Assembly (NCBI GenBank): GCA_002411015.1
Contig: DHPY01000049.1
Location: 1-9,780 of the forward strand
Direction: 5' to 3'
Source of the DNA: Armatimonadetes bacterium UBA5352
Lineage (GTDB): Bacteria > Armatimonadota > Zipacnadia > Zipacnadales > UBA5352
Length of the DNA stretch: 9,780 bases
Shown here: positions 6,634-9,780 of the stretch, one piece after another
Layout: every line of letters starts with the position of its first letter
Numbering within the stretch: position 1 is the first letter of the stretch
Notes under the pieces: model-generated
Told to the model about the DNA's origin: nothing
What the model saw: the letters and a program-made list of their open reading frames with translations, nothing else
The model's database searches: none
Translations under genes and position numbers: made by a program

Positions 6634-8289
6634 CTAATAGGTAGCGGACGCGTCCCTCACGATCTTCGGGGTGACGAAGATCAGGAGTTCGCTGTTCGTC
6701 TTCTCGACGCGCTTGGATCTGAAGAGGTTCCCGATGATCGGGATCTCATTCAGCAGCGGAGTCTTGCGGATGTTGACCGACTCGTCCGCGCGAATTACGC
6801 CACCGAGTACTACAGTCTCACCATCAGGCACGCGGACCATAGTCTCGACGTACTGTGACGTGATGATCGGGATGCGCTCTCCATTGGGGCCCTCTACGGT
6901 CCCAACCTGGTCCTCAAGCTGAGGCGCCAGAAGCATCTTGACGGAGTCATCAGGGTTGATCTGCGGGACCACGGAGAGCTCGTTGGAAACCGTGACCGAG
7001 TCCGAAGTGTAGTCCACGGTCCGCTGGCCGAACTGGTTGTAGCTGATGGTCGCGGAGAAGTACGGGATCTCAGTCTCGAACGCGATAGTGCCCGGCATGC
7101 CGTTCATGCACACGACACGCGGCTCGTTGATAACGGTCGCCTGGCTGGTGTTGAGCAGGACGGAAAGCTCCGCCCACCATCGGCCGCGGCCGTAGCGGAT
7201 GCCGTTGTTCGCGGCTTCGCCCGGGGCGAAGCCAAGGTTGAAGATCTCCCAGGCCCCGTTAGTGACTGACCAGTCAATGCCCAGCGCTTCTGCGGCGGTG
7301 GTCTGAACATCGATCCACTTCGTGGAGATCTCCACCTGCTTCTGCGGAATGTCAAGCAGGTTGAGCATCTCGCGGAACTCGTCGAGTTCCTCCCGTGTGC
7401 CACGGGCGAGAATAGCGTTGTGGCTCATGATGGCCGTGATGACCATCTGGCCGGGAAGCTGGATAGTGTCACCAGTGCCGGAAGTGGTGGTTCCTGTCCC
7501 GGTATTTCGGCCGGTGCCGAGATCGCCTCCGAGGCCGCCGGTGGTCCCGCGCGTACCCCGCCCGCCGCCGATGTCACCCTCGAACTGCGGGAGCCCTGTT
7601 CCTCCGAGCCGCCCGCGATAGGCGCTCATCGAGCCAAGCGTGTCATCAGCGGACACAGAACGCATCCCGGACAGGCCGCCGCCGGGTGTGCGCATGTCGG
7701 CCGGAGTGAACGCCCAAGCAGTGCGAGCACCGAAGAGCGCAGCCACCTCGTTGGCGCTGGTCCAGCTCAGCGGGATCATCTCAGTGACGATGCGCGGAGG
7801 CTCGGATGCCACCGGTGGTTTGGGCTGCACCGGTTCACGCGGAGGCGCGGGAACTGCTCCGGTGTCGCCCAACGCAGAAGGCGGCTGCCCCTCCGGCCCC
7901 TCCTCCGGCGTACGAGCCGACCCGGCTCCCGCCGTGCCATTCTCAACCTCGGCGCCGGTAGGCTCGGAGGTGACGAAGTAGATATTGCCGTCCCTCCGCC
8001 AGTAGTAGCCGTTAGCTTCCGTGATAGCGCGCAAGGCCATCTCCACGGAAACGTCGCGCAGGGTGAGGGAGCTGATTGCTCCGGTGACGCCCTTGCCGAC
8101 GATGATGTTGGCGTCCGCGGCCCGAGCGAGCATTCGCAGGACGTCGCCGATCTCCATGTCGCGAACATCGATGTTGATCGGCGCCTGGTCTGCCGAGGTG
8201 TCCGCGGCCTGGACACCCGGGCCGAGTACGAGTGTTGCCACAATGCACGCTACGATGGAGGCCTTCATATGCCGATTGAAGAGCGTCAC
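6634..8289 (-). CDS. pilQ: PilQ-type outer-membrane secretin
   Basis: Forms the outer-membrane ring through which a type IV pilus (or type II secretion substrate) passes. The 551-aa precursor has a signal peptide (hydrophobic 11-27, likely cut after VQA28). Residues 38-108 are an STN/N0-like domain, 109-165 a Pro/Glu-rich linker, and 167-190 plus 281-316 an N1 (secretin_N) domain split by a Gly/Thr-rich insert. The secretin domain covers about 317-545, with INEPRVVCMNG, VPDGETVVLGGVI, the hallmark PLLNEIPIIGNLFRS (511-525) and ELLIFVTPKI. The length is shorter than proteobacterial PilQ because AMIN domains are absent. GTG at 8289 has AGGGAGGG upstream (GGAGG 8 bases away). The in-frame ATG at 8268 also gives a typical signal peptide (MKASIVAC...) but has no ribosome site, so the start is not certain. 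The PilP-like neighbour favours pilus over type II secretion; a GspD-like role is possible. Confidence 0.92.
   Translation of the reverse strand: MTLFNRHMKASIVACIVATLVLGPGVQAADTSADQAPINIDVRDMEIGDVLRMLARAADANIIVGKGVTGAISSLTLRDVSVEMALRAITEANGYYWRRDGNIYFVTSEPTGAEVENGTAGAGSARTPEEGPEGQPPSALGDTGAVPAPPREPVQPKPPVASEPPRIVTEMIPLSWTSANEVAALFGARTAWAFTPADMRTPGGGLSGMRSVSADDTLGSMSAYRGRLGGTGLPQFEGDIGGGRGTRGTTGGLGGDLGTGRNTGTGTTTSGTGDTIQLPGQMVITAIMSHNAILARGTREELDEFREMLNLLDIPQKQVEISTKWIDVQTTAAEALGIDWSVTNGAWEIFNLGFAPGEAANNGIRYGRGRWWAELSVLLNTSQATVINEPRVVCMNGMPGTIAFETEIPYFSATISYNQFGQRTVDYTSDSVTVSNELSVVPQINPDDSVKMLLAPQLEDQVGTVEGPNGERIPIITSQYVETMVRVPDGETVVLGGVIRADESVNIRKTPLLNEIPIIGNLFRSKRVEKTNSELLIFVTPKIVRDASATY
7450..7719 (-). 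repeat. Gly/Thr-rich low-complexity insert in the secretin N1 domain
   Basis: This stretch encodes residues 191-280 of the secretin. The segment from about 227 to 274 is almost only Gly, Thr, Arg, Leu and Asp. It separates the first N1 strand-helix unit (EMIPLSWTSANEVAALFG) from the second (MVITAIMSHNAILARGTREE). Gly-rich loops at this site occur in other secretins; this one is long. Confidence 0.6.
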
Positions 8290-8297
8290 CTTTGGGC
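8284..8297 (-). other. Start-region motif shared with the upstream secretin-like gene
   Basis: The minus strand reads GCCCAAAG followed by GTGACG here. The same two blocks occur at 9128-9145 before the secretin-like gene, separated there by AGGA. This fits the two genes arising by duplication. Here the GTG serves as the chosen pilQ start. Confidence 0.4.
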
Positions 8298-8378
8298 CCT
8301 CCCTACAACGCCGTCTGGGAACGACGCCATGTGCCAGAGCATGTAGTTGATGGTCGTGCTACACCACTGAGCGCTGGC

Positions 8379-9122
8379 TCAATAGCCGATGTTCCTGTTG
8401 GTGCCGCGACTGGAACTGCGGTTGCTGCCAAAGTTGGAGCTGCTACTGCCGCCGAAACCGGAGTTGCGGTTGCTACCGAAGCTGGATCCGCGGTTGCTGC
8501 CGTAGCCGCCACTGCCGTAGCTGCTGCCACCGTAGCCGCTGCTGCCACCGCCGTAGCCACTGCCGCCGCCGTAGTAGCCGCCCGCCTCAACGAACCCGCC
8601 TCCGAAGATCGAGGACGCCATATCTGCGCCGAGGTACATGGGGTAGATGATCTCCATGATCTCGTCTCGCTCTTGCGTTGCGTTCTCGTCCTGCGCCGCA
8701 CCTCGCCGGGGCTCATACGCTGCAGCCTGACGGGTTGGTGCAGGAGGGGTCCGGGTCTGCGTCGTGAAGACCGGCGCTACCACTCGGGCCTCAGCATCCC
8801 TCTCGGTGGGCGCTGGCCGCACGCGGACAGTGTAGCGACCGTTCTGCTCGACGGCGAGCAGGCCATTGGGTTCGAGGATCGAGCGGAGTGCCTGATCCAG
8901 GGTCACCCCGCGCAAGTGGGTCGTGATCGAGGTGTTCGGGTCAACGCCCTCACCCAGGGTGTACTCGAGGCCGTAGCCACGCCTGAAGAGCTGGAGGACC
9001 TGATCGAGCGTCTCACCGCGGAAGTCAAGGTCGAGACGTACCTCCTCTTCCTGCGCGAACACAGGGAGAACGAAGGCACCCAGCATGGTCAGCGCCATCA
9101 GTGCCAGAGTTGTCTTACGCAT
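8379..9122 (-). CDS. Exported STN-domain protein, secretin N-terminal paralogue with Gly-rich tail
   Basis: A 247-aa protein with a clear signal peptide (MRKTTLALMALTMLGAFVLP, likely cut after VFA23). Residues 28-101 are an STN/N0-like domain with the same strand-helix-strand-helix pattern as the downstream secretin (LDLDFRGETLDQVLQLFRR, then TLDQALRSILEPNGL, then GRYTVRV). A Pro/Ala/Arg linker follows, then EIMEIIYPMYLGADMASSIF (154-173), which resembles the first strand and helix of a secretin N1 domain. From 174 to the end the sequence is Gly/Ser/Tyr/Asn/Arg-rich (GYGGGSSGYGGSSYG style). There is no secretin barrel domain and no room for one before pilQ. It may be a periplasmic partner of the pilus secretin or a regulator using STN contacts. 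GAGGAG lies 10 bases before the ATG. The coding call and signal peptide are strong; the function is unknown. Confidence 0.85.
   Translation of the reverse strand: MRKTTLALMALTMLGAFVLPVFAQEEEVRLDLDFRGETLDQVLQLFRRGYGLEYTLGEGVDPNTSITTHLRGVTLDQALRSILEPNGLLAVEQNGRYTVRVRPAPTERDAEARVVAPVFTTQTRTPPAPTRQAAAYEPRRGAAQDENATQERDEIMEIIYPMYLGADMASSIFGGGFVEAGGYYGGGSGYGGGSSGYGGSSYGSGGYGSNRGSSFGSNRNSGFGGSSSSNFGSNRSSSRGTNRNIGY
8403..8600 (-). repeat. Degenerate Gly/Ser/Tyr-coding repeats
   Basis: Imperfect short repeats encode the Gly-rich tail, with GYGG, GYGS and FGSNR units at residues 175-240. The plus strand shows recurring ccgtagccgctgctgccacc-like blocks. Slippage between such units could change tail length among strains. 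Confidence 0.65.
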
Positions 9123-9170
9123 CTGATCGTCACTCCTCTTTGGGCTTCCCCGCTCTAGTGCTGGTGCGCG

Positions 9171-9780
9171 TCAGCGTCCCGGCGGGGCGGCAGGGAAGCC
9201 GCCTTCGCGAGGAGCCGCCCCGCCGCGTGAGCCTCCACTGCGGGATCTCCTCGACGGTTGCTGGCGTTCAGTTGATTCGACACGCGGGCGCAACTCAAGT
9301 TCCTGGCTCTCGCCAGTCCGTGCGTTCTCAAGGACGACGCCCGTCCGCGTGATCTCTCTGACTGTCATTCCTGTGCCGGGCACCCGGTCGCCGGGTCTGA
9401 GCTCGCCGCGCTGGCCCTGTGGATCCTCATAGGCGGCAATCGCCTGACCGGAGGCATCCCAGAGCACGCTGGTGACGCGAAGCTGGTCCTCGGCAGCGGC
9501 CTGCAGCCTTGGGAGTGGCGGGGTGGGCGCCGGCGGGATCTGAGGCTTCACAAACGCGACGCGCTCGGCGATCGGGAGCTGACTCCAGTCCGGCCCGTAG
9601 TGGGGCCGCACCATGGCCGCGGCTGCTGCTCCGGCAGCGGCGATGCTCGATCTTGGAGCGAACGGGTTGGGACGGCTGGCCTCAAGGGGGTCCAGTATTT
9701 GTCCCGGCGGGAGAGCTGCGACCGGGGCAGCCGGGGCGGCTGCGCCCATCCCGGGTTCCATGCCCGGCTCCATGCCCGGC
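9171..9780 (-). CDS. PilP/GspC-like pilus or secretion assembly protein (5' end outside window)
   Basis: The frame is open to the right edge, so the N-terminus, where PilP-type proteins have a membrane anchor or lipoprotein signal, is missing. Numbering from the Met codon at 9773, residues 1-95 are a Pro/Ala-rich linker that includes DPLEASRPNPFAP (28-40), similar to the R-P-x-P-F motif seen in PilP-like proteins. Residues 96-164 form a small beta domain of the PilP/GspC homology type (LRVTSVLWDASGQAIAAYED, then GELRPGDRVPG, then VVLENARTGESQELEL). This domain would contact the secretin N-terminal region and link it to the inner-membrane complex. A Ser/Arg/Gly/Pro-rich tail (166-200) follows, which is not usual for PilP. 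It lies 48 bases before the STN protein gene. The family call rests on pattern and neighbourhood, not on a strong motif. Confidence 0.65.
   Translation of the reverse strand, partial: PGMEPGMEPGMGAAAPAAPVAALPPGQILDPLEASRPNPFAPRSSIAAAGAAAAAMVRPHYGPDWSQLPIAERVAFVKPQIPPAPTPPLPRLQAAAEDQLRVTSVLWDASGQAIAAYEDPQGQRGELRPGDRVPGTGMTVREITRTGVVLENARTGESQELELRPRVESTERQQPSRRSRSGGSRGGAAPREGGFPAAPPGR
9757..9780 (-). repeat. Tandem 12-base repeat coding EPGM
   Basis: Two exact copies of tccatgcccggc (plus strand) end at the window edge, and a degenerate copy precedes them. They encode MEPGMEPG in the linker of the PilP-like gene. The Met codons in the repeat look like start codons but probably are not, since the frame continues past the edge. 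Confidence 0.7.

Noticed and set aside
7420..8346. Plus-strand open frame (308 codons) opposite pilQ
   Set aside because: No recognisable motif; lies antisense to well-supported signal peptide, STN and N1 coding sequence.
8290..8378. Possible frameshift that would join the short STN protein to a lost secretin domain
   Set aside because: The 89-base gap holds no secretin-like codons in any frame, and the next gene starts with its own ribosome site and signal peptide.
8368..8381. Short inverted repeat tgagc-gctg-gctca at the end of the STN protein gene
   Set aside because: Only five base pairs and no U-run; not a credible terminator.
8303..8716. Minus-strand frame with an Ala/Thr/Val repeat tract
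   Set aside because: Frame-shifted reading of the Gly-rich repeats, with no separate ribosome site.
8292..9158. Plus-strand open frame (288 codons) with Ala/Val/Thr repeats
   Set aside because: The repeats are the complement of the Gly/Ser/Tyr codons of the STN protein tail; the minus-strand frame has a signal peptide and a ribosome site.

Overview
The window is a tightly packed, entirely minus-strand gene block from a high-GC diderm bacterium. It reads from right to left as eight genes: a PilP/GspC-like pilus protein (cut by the right edge), a short secretin-paralogue with a glycine-rich tail, a PilQ-type secretin, chorismate synthase (aroC), a fused shikimate kinase/3-dehydroquinate synthase (aroKB), a membrane pseudokinase with PASTA domains, an ECF sigma factor, and its zinc-finger anti-sigma factor. 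Gaps between genes are 48, 89, 88, 0, 10, -1 and 62 bases, so much or all of the block could be co-transcribed. No tRNA, rRNA, CRISPR array, transposase or phage gene was seen, and there is no gene-free stretch above 90 bases.

Organism: a secretin and signal peptides imply an outer membrane. Type IV pilus genes followed by aromatic-pathway genes is an arrangement known from gammaproteobacteria (pilMNOPQ-aroK-aroB) and, as I recall, with aroC in Deinococcota. The AroK-AroB fusion and the PASTA protein argue against Proteobacteria and suggest a deep-branching lineage such as Armatimonadota or a relative. This is inference; no phylogenetic marker here settles it.

Region 6634-9780 is the distal part of a type IV pilus or type II-like secretion cluster; pilM/N/O-like genes would be expected just beyond the right edge. 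The secretin PilQ has an N-terminal STN-like (N0) domain, an N1 domain interrupted by a Gly/Thr-rich insert, and a complete secretin domain. The gene before it looks like a copy of only the first part of such a secretin, ending in a Gly/Ser/Tyr/Asn-rich tail. Region 3696-6545 encodes steps 2, 5 and 7 of the shikimate pathway (AroB, AroK, AroC). A perfect 13-bp hairpin lies between pilQ and aroC.

Region 19-3685 is the most unusual part: a catalytically dead kinase-like domain joined through a membrane segment to two PASTA domains, coupled by a TGATG stop-start overlap to an ECF sigma factor, followed by an anti-sigma factor. That anti-sigma factor has a cytoplasmic zinc finger, one membrane span, a long Pro/Ala/Glu-rich linker with five collagen-like Gly-X-Y triplets, a beta-rich region and a C-terminal STN-like domain resembling the N-terminal domains of the two secretin-type proteins at the other end of the block. 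My working hypothesis is an envelope-sensing sigma system in which cell-wall (PASTA) and secretin-like (STN) signals meet. The domain calls rest on visible motifs; the signalling link is inference.
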